DNA of 64,000 nt from an uncultured bacterium (GTDB lineage Bacteria; Verrucomicrobiota; Kiritimatiellia; CAIKKV01; CALHGX01). Below the pieces are notes generated by a model. It was not told where the DNA came from, ran no database searches, and worked only from the letters and a program-made list of their open reading frames with translations. How positions within the stretch are numbered: position 1 is the first letter of the stretch; every line of letters begins with the position of its first letter. A program made the translations under genes and the position numbers. The stretch lies in assembly GCA_938031185.1 (NCBI GenBank), contig CALHGX010000023.1, forward strand, positions 1 through 64,000, read 5' to 3'. This document shows positions 28,127 to 37,854 of this stretch, in pieces.

Positions 28127-29935
28127 TCACCAACTTGTGTGGCGGACTGCGGAAGAGGGAATCCATCCGGTGAGGCGTTCGCCGGCTGCGCGGGTCCAAA
28201 TTCCTTCGGGTTCAGATAGTCGCACGACTTCGCCTTCCTCAAAGGCGCCAGTGGCAAGCGCGCGATCGCTGGGAGCGATGCGAACGGGAATGTTTTCGGT
28301 GAGGATAACCGCCTCGCATTTGTTAGGGAGGCGGATTGCCGGCTGAAAGACGGCTCCGGCGATCAGTGCGGCTGCGCATGTCGCCATTGCGGTCGTGAGC
28401 CACCGGGCGGAGCGTTTCCGTGCCAGCCGAATCGTCAGGAGTATTGCCGTGAGCCCATACAGGGCGATCAGGACGGTTCGTTGCTCTGAGGGGCTGACTA
28501 TTCGCCACAGCGGGATTGCGGCGTTACTGTTGGGAGACAGGCGGCGGAGCATGGCTCGCGTGGCTGTGTTCCGGGGACTCAAGAGCAGGGCGCGTCGGTA
28601 GTTCAATACGGCCTCGCCCTTTCGTCCCGCTTTCCAACAGGCCGCGCCCAGGTTGTGGAACAGCTCCGGCGCGTAGCGGCCATCGGCAAGAATCCGGGCA
28701 TACAAGTCAACGGCCTCCGAGAAGCGACCTTCCTTGAAGCGCTCGCTCGCGAGACGAAACTGATCGCTTGCGGCTTTGTCGGCCGCGGCCGGTGCCGGTT
28801 TGCGCACGACCATGAGGCCTTCAGTGACCAGCCAGACGGTCAGCAGCAGAACCGCAACGACTTGGAGGGCAACACCGGTCTTTCGGTTTCTGGGCCGCCA
28901 CAGGCGCACGGCGGCCATGAGCAGGACTGCCAGTGCGGGTAGCCCTCGAACAGGGCGAACAAGCGAATGGGGTGAGGGCGCATGCTTCTGGCGCCAGACA
29001 GCGGGGGCGGGCTTGATGAGCGTGGTGTCCTCCTGCGCCTCGGATGATGAAACGGCACGCGGGGGCCGGCGAACAGTCGGGGCGGCAGGCGGCTCTGGGG
29101 ATACGGCCAAATGGAACGGTCCGAGTTGCGCTTGGCGGAAGGCCTCTTCGGCTGGATCAAAGTAGGAAATGGAAGCGGTGGGAATCAGGACGGAATTTGT
29201 GGTCAGAGGAACCAGCGTCTGTCGGAAAACACGCTTGTCGGCGCGTGATTGGCTGGAGTCGAGTTCAGGATCATACGCCTTGAAGAGCGGCCCCGGGTCG
29301 AAGCGCGGCGGGGCCATGGCTTCCATGTCGCCGTCGCCGGAGACGGTTATCGTGATGGTCACGAGATCGCCCGGCGTGGGGTTGGTTGGCGCGACGGCGC
29401 AGGCAAAAGCGAAGCGGCCCACCAGTCCGGAATAGTCCAGCGGACGGCCTTCCGTTGGAATCGGACGCACCACGAGATCGAGAGGCGTGACGGGGATCGA
29501 GACGGGCTGTTCTTCCCGAAGGGTCATGAAGAACGTTCGCGAGAGAGCGATGACGGAGGCGCGTAGGACGGGGGCGCATCGGATCGTGCCGGCTTTTGGC
29601 GCGCGGGCCAGGCATCGAAAGCGGCGCATCTCATAGGATTTGCCTCCGATCGAGACGGGGGCGGCGGCAAGCTCCTCGAAGGGCTGAATCAGCAGTTCTT
29701 CGGGGGCAGGAAAGCCACCGACCTGGAAGGCCGAGGAAAGGTTGATCTCAGGGGCTGAATAAATCTCGAGATACAGCGTCACCTGTTGGCGCTCGAACGG
29801 CGAAGGGGGCTCGGCCTTGATTCGGGCGAAGAGCGTGTCCGGCGTTTGGGCGGTCACGACTCCTGCGCACAGGACGGCCGCGAGCAGCGAAAGACCGATG
29901 AGCGTTTCCTTTTCGGTTTGCATATTCGGCGCCAT
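28127..29935 (-). CDS. BatD-like protein fused to TPR (BatE-like) and C-terminal SH3 domain
   Basis: BatD-type N-terminus (IKAEPPSPFERQQVTLYLEI..., YSGLVGRFAFACAVAPTNPTPGDLVTITITVSGDGDME), TPRs (ASERFKEGRFSEAVDLYARILADGRYAPELFHNLGAACWKAG), TMs, SH3 (VRIAPSDRALATGAFEEGEVVRL...GWIPSSAV). Confidence 0.75.
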   Translation of the reverse strand: MAPNMQTEKETLIGLSLLAAVLCAGVVTAQTPDTLFARIKAEPPSPFERQQVTLYLEIYSAPEINLSSAFQVGGFPAPEELLIQPFEELAAAPVSIGGKSYEMRRFRCLARAPKAGTIRCAPVLRASVIALSRTFFMTLREEQPVSIPVTPLDLVVRPIPTEGRPLDYSGLVGRFAFACAVAPTNPTPGDLVTITITVSGDGDMEAMAPPRFDPGPLFKAYDPELDSSQSRADKRVFRQTLVPLTTNSVLIPTASISYFDPAEEAFRQAQLGPFHLAVSPEPPAAPTVRRPPRAVSSSEAQEDTTLIKPAPAVWRQKHAPSPHSLVRPVRGLPALAVLLMAAVRLWRPRNRKTGVALQVVAVLLLTVWLVTEGLMVVRKPAPAAADKAASDQFRLASERFKEGRFSEAVDLYARILADGRYAPELFHNLGAACWKAGRKGEAVLNYRRALLLSPRNTATRAMLRRLSPNSNAAIPLWRIVSPSEQRTVLIALYGLTAILLTIRLARKRSARWLTTAMATCAAALIAGAVFQPAIRLPNKCEAVILTENIPVRIAPSDRALATGAFEEGEVVRLSEPEGIWTRAAGERLTGWIPSSAVRHTSW

Positions 29936-30239
29936 TGCGGGCGGGTGCGCCACATGTCCTTGCAGCGTGGAATATAACAGAGATCGGTTCATGCGTCACG
30001 AGGGGCGGTATCGGCTCGGTGAAGCCGGGGGCGGCTTCGCGTCAACCCGACGCGGGCGTTCGCGCGACGTATGGAGAGGGAGGCGACGTCAAGCCGAAGG
30101 CCCGGAGGGAAAGCGAAAGCCTGTGCCGCTCAGCCCCTATGAAGGTCCTGCTTTTTCCATTGAACCGCGGGGGGCAGGCTGATACTTGTTATCGGAGCGC
30201 CTTGGCGGGGTTGGCCGCAAGGCCGAGGGAGCCATTTAC

Positions 30240-31262
30240 ATGAGCAAGACATCCAAGTCCGAAGAACCCCAGGCCGCCGCCCTGAATGCCGTTTTGGCCC
30301 AGATTCAGAAGGAGTTCGGCGAAGGCGCCATCATGCGGCTTGGTGAGGCTGAAGTGCACAAGCCGGTGCCGGCGGTGTCCACCGGCGCGTTCACGCTGGA
30401 CCTGGCGCTGGGCGTGGGCGGGCTGCCGCGCGGACGTGTGGTGGAGCTGTTCGGCCCGGAATCCTCGGGAAAAACGACCGTGGCCTTGCATGTGATTGCC
30501 AGCGCGCAGAAGAACGGTGGGCTGGCGGCGTTCATTGATGCGGAACACGCGCTGGATCCGGCGTATGCGCGGAAAATCGGCGTGAACCTGGACGAGCTGC
30601 TGGTGTCTCAGCCTTCCTCGGGCGAAGAAGCGTTGACGATTTGCGAGACGCTGATCCGGAGCAACGCGCTGGATGTGATCGTGGTGGACTCGGTGGCCGC
30701 GCTGGCGCCGAAAGCGGAAATTGACGGTGAAATGGGCGACGCGCACGTGGGGCTTCAAGCGCGGTTGATGTCGCAGGCGCTGCGGAAGCTTACGGCGGCC
30801 ATCTCGTCTTCCAAGACGCTGTGCATTTTCACCAACCAGATTCGCGAGAAGATTGGCGTGATGTTCGGCAATCCGGAAACGACCCCAGGCGGGCGCGCCT
30901 TGAAGTTCTATGCGTCCGTGCGATTGGACATCCGGAAGATCAACACGCTCAAGGACGCCTCCGGGCGAGTGATCGGCTGCCGGACGCGCGTCAAGGTGGT
31001 CAAGAACAAGGTGGCGGCGCCGTTCACCGAGGCGGAGTTCGACATTCTTTTTGCCCGGGGAATCAACTGGAGCGGGTCGGTGGTGGATGCGGCGGTGGAC
31101 CACGGCCTCATAGAGAAGCGGGGGTCATGGCTTTCCTTCGAAGGCACGCAGATCGGTCAGGGGCGCGACGCGGCGGCCGAGCAACTGGCGAAGGACCCCG
31201 AGCTCGAGAAGCGGCTGATCGAGAAGGTGCTCGAAAAGGCGCGGCTGCCGCACGGCGGCTGA
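30240..31262 (+). CDS. recA: Recombinase RecA
   Basis: [51 protein letters not shown]. Confidence 0.97.
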   Translation: MSKTSKSEEPQAAALNAVLAQIQKEFGEGAIMRLGEAEVHKPVPAVSTGAFTLDLALGVGGLPRGRVVELFGPESSGKTTVALHVIASAQKNGGLAAFIDAEHALDPAYARKIGVNLDELLVSQPSSGEEALTICETLIRSNALDVIVVDSVAALAPKAEIDGEMGDAHVGLQARLMSQALRKLTAAISSSKTLCIFTNQIREKIGVMFGNPETTPGGRALKFYASVRLDIRKINTLKDASGRVIGCRTRVKVVKNKVAAPFTEAEFDILFARGINWSGSVVDAAVDHGLIEKRGSWLSFEGTQIGQGRDAAAEQLAKDPELEKRLIEKVLEKARLPHGG

Positions 31263-31265
31263 TGG

Positions 31266-31685
31266 CTACCGCGGCCAGCGCGCTTCGACTGTGATGGCGA
31301 TGCCGCCGCGGGGATTGAAGACGCCGCGCACCTCGATGCGCCGCGGCCGAATCGCCTTCACGACATCCTCCAGAATTCGGTTGATCGCCTCTTCGTGAAA
31401 CGTGGGATGGTTGCGGAAGGCGAAGAGGTACAGTTTGAGCGCCTTGCTCTCCAGACACTTGCGGTTCGGCACGTACTCGATGACGATATGGCCGAAATCC
31501 GGCTGGCTTGTGATCGGACAGCGGGAGGTGAACTCCGGGCAATCGAAGCGCACCACGTAGGGGCGCTTCGGGAAAGGGTTCGGGAACGCCTCAAGGCGGG
31601 CTTCATCCGGCGACTGCGGATAGGACGTGTCATTCTTTTTCAGCAAGGTCAGGCCCGCGAACCGATCGCTGCGTTTTTTCTTCAT
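31266..31685 (-). CDS. queF: NADPH-dependent 7-cyano-7-deazaguanine reductase QueF (type I)
   Basis: FDCPEFTSRCPITSQPDFGHIVIEYVPNRKCLESKALKLYLFAFRNHPTFHEE. Confidence 0.94.
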   Translation of the reverse strand: MKKKRSDRFAGLTLLKKNDTSYPQSPDEARLEAFPNPFPKRPYVVRFDCPEFTSRCPITSQPDFGHIVIEYVPNRKCLESKALKLYLFAFRNHPTFHEEAINRILEDVVKAIRPRRIEVRGVFNPRGGIAITVEARWPR

Positions 31686-31689
31686 GGGG

Positions 31690-33840
31690 TTATTTCTCCG
31701 TCATACTCCAGACACCGTCCCAGGCCGCGGGTGGATGCGCCAGCAGTTCGCGGCAGCGGGCTGCGAAGGCCGCGGAGGGCGGATCCGAAGCAGCGCCGTT
31801 CTCGAACCAGCGCAGCGCCTCATCGAAGCGTCCCGCGTAGTAGGCGGCGAGCCCCTGTGCGTAGCGGTCTAATTTCTCGCGATCGGCGGCCTGCTCCGGC
31901 GAAAGCGGCTCGAACACGCGCACGGGTTCCTTGCGCCCCACCACGCGGATCAGTCCTATTTCGCGGGTGGGGATCGCCTCCCCCGTTTGACGCCGCGTGA
32001 ACTCCGAAATCAAAATCGAAGTGCCGAAGATTTTGTTGATGCCCTCCAGCCGCGAGGCGAGGTTGCCCGCGTCGCCCAGGAACGTGTAGTTGAAGCGCTG
32101 GCGGGAGCCCATGTTGCCGACGACGACGGGACCGGTATTGATGCCGATGCGCGCGTAGAGGTCGCGGCCGACTCGTTCGCGAAAGACCGGGCGCAGCTCG
32201 GCGAGGCGGCGCTGGCAGGCGAGCGCGGCGCGCACGGCCCGGATGGCGTGGTCCTCCTGCGCGAGCGGGGCGTTCCAGAAGGCGATTACGGCATCGCCTT
32301 CATACTTGTCCACCGTGCCGCCTTCCGCATAGATGATCTCGGTCATGGCCGTGAGGTAGTCGTTGAGCAGCGCGGTCAAGGTTTCCGGATCGAGCGCCTC
32401 CGACAACCCCGTGAACCCCTGAACGTCAGAAAAATAGATCGAAAGCGTGCGCTGTTCGCCTCCGAGCCGGAGCCGCTCGGGATTGCGCACCAGCTCCTCG
32501 ATGACGACGGGGCTGAGGTACTGGCGGAACGCGCCCTTGATGAAGCGCTTCTGGCGGCCCTCGGTGGCGTAGTTGACGACCAGCGCGCAGAGCATGGCCG
32601 GCAACGCCGCGGCCAGGGCGGGCACGACGGGCAGCCACAGGCCGGCCGCATAGTACCACAGGCCCGCCAGGGGCGGCAGAGACAGAAAGAGGAGGAACCA
32701 TGCGACGGTCCATGCGGCCGAAGCAGCGGCTCGAAGGGCCATGCCGGCCAGAATGGCCAGGGCCAGGACGAAAACAGCACGCCAAAGCAGCGGCGTTTCC
32801 CGGATGAAATCCCCCGAGAGCAGGTTGTCGAGAAAGGTGGCGTGGATTTCCACACCAGGATACACCGCCGCCACCGGCGAGGACTTCAGGTCAAAGAGCC
32901 CCGGCGCCGTGAAGCCGACAAAAACGTACTTGTTTCGGAACTGATCGAGCGGCACCAGCGAATCCCCGCCTTCGCGAAGGCGTAGTTCCGACTCGATCAC
33001 GGACGCAATGCTCACGGTGGCATGGGTTTGGGAAGGCCCCCGAAAACGCAGGATGGCGAAGCCGTTTCGGTCAAGAGGAACGGCTTTCTGGCTGGCGGCG
33101 AAGATGCGGCGCGCTTCGATGCGAATTCGAGGCGCGGAATTTGCGGCAGCCCATGCGCCCATTCCCAAGGAAGGCAATGGGCGGCCATCGAAGAGCACGA
33201 GCGGTCGCAGCCGCCGATAGATGCCGTCGGAATCCGGGTTGCCGAAAACGGTGGCGAGCATGCGCGCGCGGGAAACGATCGGCGGGGTGGGAAAAGTGGC
33301 GCGGGGCACGGAGAATATGGCGGCAACGGCGTTGGACGCGACGCTCAACTCAATGGCGGGTTCCGGCGCTTCGGAAGGCCACCGGGTTGCGTCACCCGAG
33401 GTCTGGCCGGCGAAGACGGCGATGGTGGAACCCGGCGTCGTGGCGAGGGCGGCGGCGAACGCTTCGTCGTCCTCCACACCGTAGACAGACGGCTCGGAGT
33501 AGATGACGTCAAAGACGACCGCACGGGCGCCGGCGCGCCGGCAGAAGTCGGTCACCGCGCCGTAGACTTCGCGGGGCCAGGGCCAGGACCAGCCCCGCCG
33601 GGCACCCCAGTCGAGACTGTTCTGATCGAGAAAAACGAGCTGAATCTCTCCGGTGGCTTTGCCGGGCTTGCAGAGGAGGGAGGCGCGCCAGTCCCACGTG
33701 CGGGCCTCCCAACGTTCCAGCCAGCCGTTGCGTTCGACGATCAGCGAAATGGCGGCGGCGAGCAGCCCGATCAGGGCGCCTTGAAGCAGGCGGCCGGCGA
33801 TGGCGCGGGTGGGCGTCTTTTCTGGCGGGTGAGGCCCCAT
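31690..33840 (-). CDS. CHASE2 domain adenylate/guanylate cyclase
   Basis: CHASE2-like extracellular region (IQLVFLDQNSLDW...GARAVVFDVIYSEP), three TMs, class III cyclase (IYFSDVQGFTGLSEALDPE..., VDKYEGDAVIAFWNAP). Confidence 0.88.
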   Translation of the reverse strand: MGPHPPEKTPTRAIAGRLLQGALIGLLAAAISLIVERNGWLERWEARTWDWRASLLCKPGKATGEIQLVFLDQNSLDWGARRGWSWPWPREVYGAVTDFCRRAGARAVVFDVIYSEPSVYGVEDDEAFAAALATTPGSTIAVFAGQTSGDATRWPSEAPEPAIELSVASNAVAAIFSVPRATFPTPPIVSRARMLATVFGNPDSDGIYRRLRPLVLFDGRPLPSLGMGAWAAANSAPRIRIEARRIFAASQKAVPLDRNGFAILRFRGPSQTHATVSIASVIESELRLREGGDSLVPLDQFRNKYVFVGFTAPGLFDLKSSPVAAVYPGVEIHATFLDNLLSGDFIRETPLLWRAVFVLALAILAGMALRAAASAAWTVAWFLLFLSLPPLAGLWYYAAGLWLPVVPALAAALPAMLCALVVNYATEGRQKRFIKGAFRQYLSPVVIEELVRNPERLRLGGEQRTLSIYFSDVQGFTGLSEALDPETLTALLNDYLTAMTEIIYAEGGTVDKYEGDAVIAFWNAPLAQEDHAIRAVRAALACQRRLAELRPVFRERVGRDLYARIGINTGPVVVGNMGSRQRFNYTFLGDAGNLASRLEGINKIFGTSILISEFTRRQTGEAIPTREIGLIRVVGRKEPVRVFEPLSPEQAADREKLDRYAQGLAAYYAGRFDEALRWFENGAASDPPSAAFAARCRELLAHPPAAWDGVWSMTEK

Positions 33841-34754
33841 CAGATGCTCTTCGCGAACTCTGCGAAACGTTCCCGTCGCTGCGCGGGCGCCGGGGGATTC
33901 GCGGCGCCAGTGATTTGACGGCGCGCCTCGGCGGCTCGGGCCGAGGGGTCGGGGTGTGTCCGGGCGAATCCCGGTCCGCCCGGTTTCTGGCGGCGGGCCA
34001 TTTCGTTCAGCATGGCGGTGAGGCCGTTGGGATCGTAGCCGGCGCGGCGCAGAATGGCGATGGCGGTGGCGTCCGCCTGCCGCTCGAAGGAGCGGGAGTA
34101 ACCGCTGTTGACGAGGGTGGCGGTGATGTCCTGGACGGCGCCTTCAAAGGTCTTGGTCAATTCGGCCAGTTCCTGGCCGCCGAGGTTCTTGGCGGATTCC
34201 GAGGCCAGCACCATGAGGGCGGAGGTGAGACGGCTGCGGCGGATGGCCTGCAGGCCATGGCGATGCTGGACGTGCGCGATTTCGTGGGCGAGGACGGCGG
34301 CCACGGCGTCTTCGTCGGGGCAACAGCGCAGCAGGCCGCGGGAAACCAGGATGAAACCGCCCGGAGCCGCAAAGGCATTGATTTCGTCCGTGTCGAGAAT
34401 CAGGAAGCGGTAGCCGCCGAAGGTTTCCGGCCGGTCGGAGAACAGCGCCAGCGCCTGGCCCAGGACATTCACGTAGTCGTTGGCCTTTTCATGGGCATAC
34501 GGCTGGTACATGTTCAGAATGGTGGCGGCGACGGTGCGGCCGATGTAGTACTCCTGCTCCGGCGTGATGGACTCGAAGGTGCGGCCCACCGCTTCGGTGG
34601 AGCGCTTGATGGAGCCGGCCTGCTCTTCGGTGATGACGCCGGTGGCCGCCGCGACCGAGGCGCCGACCTCGGACACTTCACGCAGGGCGCGGCATCCGGC
34701 GGCGGTCAAGGCCGCCAGGCCGATCAGGAAGAGGCGGCGGGCATTCGTGTTCAT
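33840..34754 (-). CDS. M48 family metalloprotease lipoprotein
   Basis: Lipobox TAAGCRA; HEIAHVQHRHG (HExxH); RQADATAIAILRRAGYDP. Confidence 0.88.
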   Translation of the reverse strand: MNTNARRLFLIGLAALTAAGCRALREVSEVGASVAAATGVITEEQAGSIKRSTEAVGRTFESITPEQEYYIGRTVAATILNMYQPYAHEKANDYVNVLGQALALFSDRPETFGGYRFLILDTDEINAFAAPGGFILVSRGLLRCCPDEDAVAAVLAHEIAHVQHRHGLQAIRRSRLTSALMVLASESAKNLGGQELAELTKTFEGAVQDITATLVNSGYSRSFERQADATAIAILRRAGYDPNGLTAMLNEMARRQKPGGPGFARTHPDPSARAAEARRQITGAANPPAPAQRRERFAEFAKSI

Positions 34755-35239
34755 GGATGTCCTCCCGTCGCGAGGCCGCCTTCGGCCAGAAATGCGGCCA
34801 GCCGGGCGGGCGGAACCGCCTGGCGTTCCATTCGATCCACCCAGGAAAAATCCACGTTTCGATTGGCGGCGCGGAACTGTTTTTCCACGTCCGCGTTGAA
34901 GCCCTTGCCGGCGAGAGCCAGCTCGCCGCTTGATGCGGCCTGCGCGGGGGTTTCCCCGGGCCGAAGCGTCACCACGCTGCGGGTGAGGGCCGAGTTGTGC
35001 ACCCACCCGGTCAGCCGACCGTCTTCGGTCCGCACCCGGACCCAGCTTCCGCTTCGTTCGTCCACCGCGACCCGCTGTCCGTAAGCGAGCGCGCCGGCGA
35101 CCGTGGCGAGGAAGGAGGGTGTTGTGCGAACGTCCGCCGACCGGACCTGGACGCTTAAGGTTTCCGCGGCGAACGCGCCGCGCGCCGCGACGAGCATGAC
35201 GACCGCAGTGGTGAGGGCCAATCGCGCGAGCCGGATCAT
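34751..35239 (-). CDS. Exported SH3-domain protein
   Basis: Signal peptide; VRSADVRTTPSFLATVAGALAYGQRVAVDERSGSWVRVRTEDGRLTGWVHNSAL; overlaps M48 start by 4 nt. Confidence 0.75.
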   Translation of the reverse strand: MIRLARLALTTAVVMLVAARGAFAAETLSVQVRSADVRTTPSFLATVAGALAYGQRVAVDERSGSWVRVRTEDGRLTGWVHNSALTRSVVTLRPGETPAQAASSGELALAGKGFNADVEKQFRAANRNVDFSWVDRMERQAVPPARLAAFLAEGGLATGGHP

Positions 35240-35293
35240 AGGCGCTTTTCCTCCTGCCTTTTGGGGGCATGTTAGCAGACGGCGGAACGCAGT

Positions 35294-36298
35294 TCAACCG
35301 TTTGCCGTGCCGCCGTCGGGCGCTATGCCTTCGCGCCGCCACACGTCGAGCATCAGTTCATAGCGCTGGAGGCGCATGCCGGTGTAGATGCAGTTGCTCG
35401 TCGAAAAAATGTAGCCGCCGCCGGGCATGCCGTGGCGGAGCGCGTAGCGGGCGGAGGCGATGACCTCCTCGTCCGTGCCGGTGTCGAGCATTCCGCAGCT
35501 CACATTTCCCATCAGGCACACCTCGTTCCCATACTGGCGCTTGACCTCGGCGATATCCACGCCGCCCTGGGGGTCGAGGGAGTGGAGCACATGCGGGCGG
35601 GCCTGGATGAGCTGGTCGAGAATGGGCATGATGTTGCCGTCCGTGTGCTTGATCGTGTAGAAGCCCATATCGCGCAGGGCGCGAATGGTGGCGGCGAGGT
35701 AGGGCGTGACGAATTCCGAGAAGAGCGAAGGGCTGAGGAACGGACCGTTGTTGAAGCAGTAGTCCGAGCACATGCCGAAGCCGTCCACGCCGCCATGGCG
35801 GTGCACCATTTCCGCCACGCGCAGAGCGTCATCCACCGCGGCCTGGGCTTCCGCCTTGAGCTGCTCCGGCTCGTCGGCGATGCGCCACGAGAACTTCTCC
35901 ATGCTGTTTCCACCGGGAATCGCAAAGGTGGGGTCGAGATAGAGCATGAGGAAATAGCGATCGCCGGTCTTTTCCCGGATCAGGTCCACGAGCCGCAAGC
36001 CTTCTTCGGTGCTGGTGGGGGGCGCGGGATGGACGAAGATGGCGCTGTGTTCGAACCGCTCGGCGGTCGCGATGTAGATGTCCGCCATGTCGCGGCGGTG
36101 CAGTTCCCGCTCCTTTTCCTCCATCTGCTGCCATTGGTGGTAGGAGCGGTGATGGGGATGCACCTTGCCCAGCGCCTCCATGGTCAGGTAGAACACCAGC
36201 TCGAAGTGGGGCACGCGGCCCGGGATGGGGCGGTGTTCAATAGCGCGGATGATGGTTTCGCGAGGCGTGAGTTTTTCAGCGGACGCCATGGTGTTCAT
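35294..36298 (-). CDS. Uroporphyrinogen decarboxylase-fold (URO-D family) protein, not canonical HemE
   Basis: ETIIRAIEHRPIPGRVPHFELVFYLTMEAL..., IKHTDGNIMPILDQLIQ..., LMGNVSCGML; starts by ATGA overlap with the upstream gene. Confidence 0.75.
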   Translation of the reverse strand: MNTMASAEKLTPRETIIRAIEHRPIPGRVPHFELVFYLTMEALGKVHPHHRSYHQWQQMEEKERELHRRDMADIYIATAERFEHSAIFVHPAPPTSTEEGLRLVDLIREKTGDRYFLMLYLDPTFAIPGGNSMEKFSWRIADEPEQLKAEAQAAVDDALRVAEMVHRHGGVDGFGMCSDYCFNNGPFLSPSLFSEFVTPYLAATIRALRDMGFYTIKHTDGNIMPILDQLIQARPHVLHSLDPQGGVDIAEVKRQYGNEVCLMGNVSCGMLDTGTDEEVIASARYALRHGMPGGGYIFSTSNCIYTGMRLQRYELMLDVWRREGIAPDGGTANG

Positions 36299-37854
36299 AG
36301 CAGGGAAAGCTCCTCCGACAGGTCCTTGGCGCATACAATCTTATCGTCCCCGGGCGCGTAGAAATCGCGAAGTCGCGCCACGATTTCGTAGGCTGCGTCG
36401 CGGTAGAAACCGCGCGTGGATTGATATCGCGGCTGGCTCGAGGTTTCAATGATGGCCATGCGGCCGCCTTTGAGTCGGATCTGGCTTTCGGCGAATTCGA
36501 GCAAGGCCTTGCCGAGGCCACGGCGTTGGTGGGATGGCGCCACCACGATCCAGTAGATGTCGTAGCTGCCCAGCGTGCACGGGATGGGGCCGAAACAAAT
36601 CCATCCGACCGGTTGCGCCTGATCCTCCACGACGAAAGACTGATAGTGCCCGAGTTCGCCCTCTTGGGCAGCTTGTTCGAGGACCTCGGCGGCCACTTCG
36701 ACCTCGTCGTCCCGGAAAAAGCCGGTATGGCGGACGAGCGAAAGGACGGCGTCGAGGTCTCCGGCCCGCATCCGGCGAATGTTCGCCTCGCCCCGAGCCG
36801 TTTTCGGCTTGGCCGTCCGGCCGGATCCCGCCGCCGGTCGAGGCCGTCGGTGGTGGGCGTTTTCCACCAGGGCGGCCACGAAATCCTCGAATGGAATACC
36901 GGCGGCGTGAAGCGCCCCAACGAATCCGGTGTCCGGCGCAATGTCGGGATTGGGATTTACTTCCAAGATGAAAAGGCGGCCTTCCGAATCGGCCCGAAAA
37001 TCCACCCGGGCGTAGTCCTGGCAATCCAGCGTGCTCCAGGCGGCCAGCGCATGACGGCGGAGTTGTTCCGCCAGGGCCTGATCCAAGGGCGCTGGAACGA
37101 CCCGCCGGGTGTGCTGGTATTCGAAAGAGTCTGGAAGCCATTTGGCGGCGTAGTCTACGATGCGGGGGCGGTCGCGGCCGAAATCGTCGAACACCACTTC
37201 CGAGGGCGGCAAGATCTCCACCTCGCGTCCGCGCTGATACAGGGCGACGTTCAGTTCCCGTTCGCCGACAAAAGACTCGATGAGCGCCGGTTGACGAAAA
37301 TTGGCATGCACGCGCGCCACAGCCCGCCGAAGTTGTTCGAGATCTTCCGGCACAACGGACTGGGCGTCAATGCCCTCGCTGGCGTCGGTTTGAAGAGGCT
37401 TGACGATCCAGGGCGACGGGGGGAGCCGCCCCGTGTCCCACCCGTCGGACACGGGCGCCAGCACGCCCGGGGGCACCGGCAGCCCCGCTTCCCGCAGGAC
37501 CGCCTTGGCGCGCCACTTGTCGTTAGCCAGCGACTGGCAGGCGCTGGTGTTGCCGGTGCAGGATTTGCCGAAGGCCATGCAGATAGCAGGCACGTAGGCC
37601 GCGTCGGCGGGGCGATTCGGAAAGCTTTCGACCAGATTGAAGAGAATACGCTCGGGCGTGGCCGCCAACAGGGGCGGCAGTTCGCAGAGATCGGACAACG
37701 CGGCTACGCGGTGGGATGCGCCGAGCCGGTCGAGGGCCGCGGTCACCGCCTTGACCTCCTCCAGCACGCCCACCTCGCTCTCGATGCCGTGGCCCGAGGC
37801 GGCGGCGCGCGGCGCGTTGTGAATAATCAGGACCGGTGGAAGTTTTCCGTGCAT
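36295..37854 (-). CDS. ATP-grasp (D-Ala-D-Ala ligase-like) fused to GNAT acetyltransferase
   Basis: ATP-grasp: WIVKPLQTDASEGIDAQSVV, ALIESFVGERELNVAL, YARVDFRADSEGRLFILEVNPNPDIAPDTGF. GNAT: IRRMRAGDLDAVLSLV...YWIVVAPSHQRRGLGKALLEFAE. Confidence 0.85.
   Translation of the reverse strand: MHGKLPPVLIIHNAPRAAASGHGIESEVGVLEEVKAVTAALDRLGASHRVAALSDLCELPPLLAATPERILFNLVESFPNRPADAAYVPAICMAFGKSCTGNTSACQSLANDKWRAKAVLREAGLPVPPGVLAPVSDGWDTGRLPPSPWIVKPLQTDASEGIDAQSVVPEDLEQLRRAVARVHANFRQPALIESFVGERELNVALYQRGREVEILPPSEVVFDDFGRDRPRIVDYAAKWLPDSFEYQHTRRVVPAPLDQALAEQLRRHALAAWSTLDCQDYARVDFRADSEGRLFILEVNPNPDIAPDTGFVGALHAAGIPFEDFVAALVENAHHRRPRPAAGSGRTAKPKTARGEANIRRMRAGDLDAVLSLVRHTGFFRDDEVEVAAEVLEQAAQEGELGHYQSFVVEDQAQPVGWICFGPIPCTLGSYDIYWIVVAPSHQRRGLGKALLEFAESQIRLKGGRMAIIETSSQPRYQSTRGFYRDAAYEIVARLRDFYAPGDDKIVCAKDLSEELSLL

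Noticed and set aside
34755-35342. N-terminal extension of the 33840-35342 minus-strand ORF
   Set aside because: Overlaps the SH3 protein gene in another frame; the M48 lipoprotein signal peptide starts at 34754.
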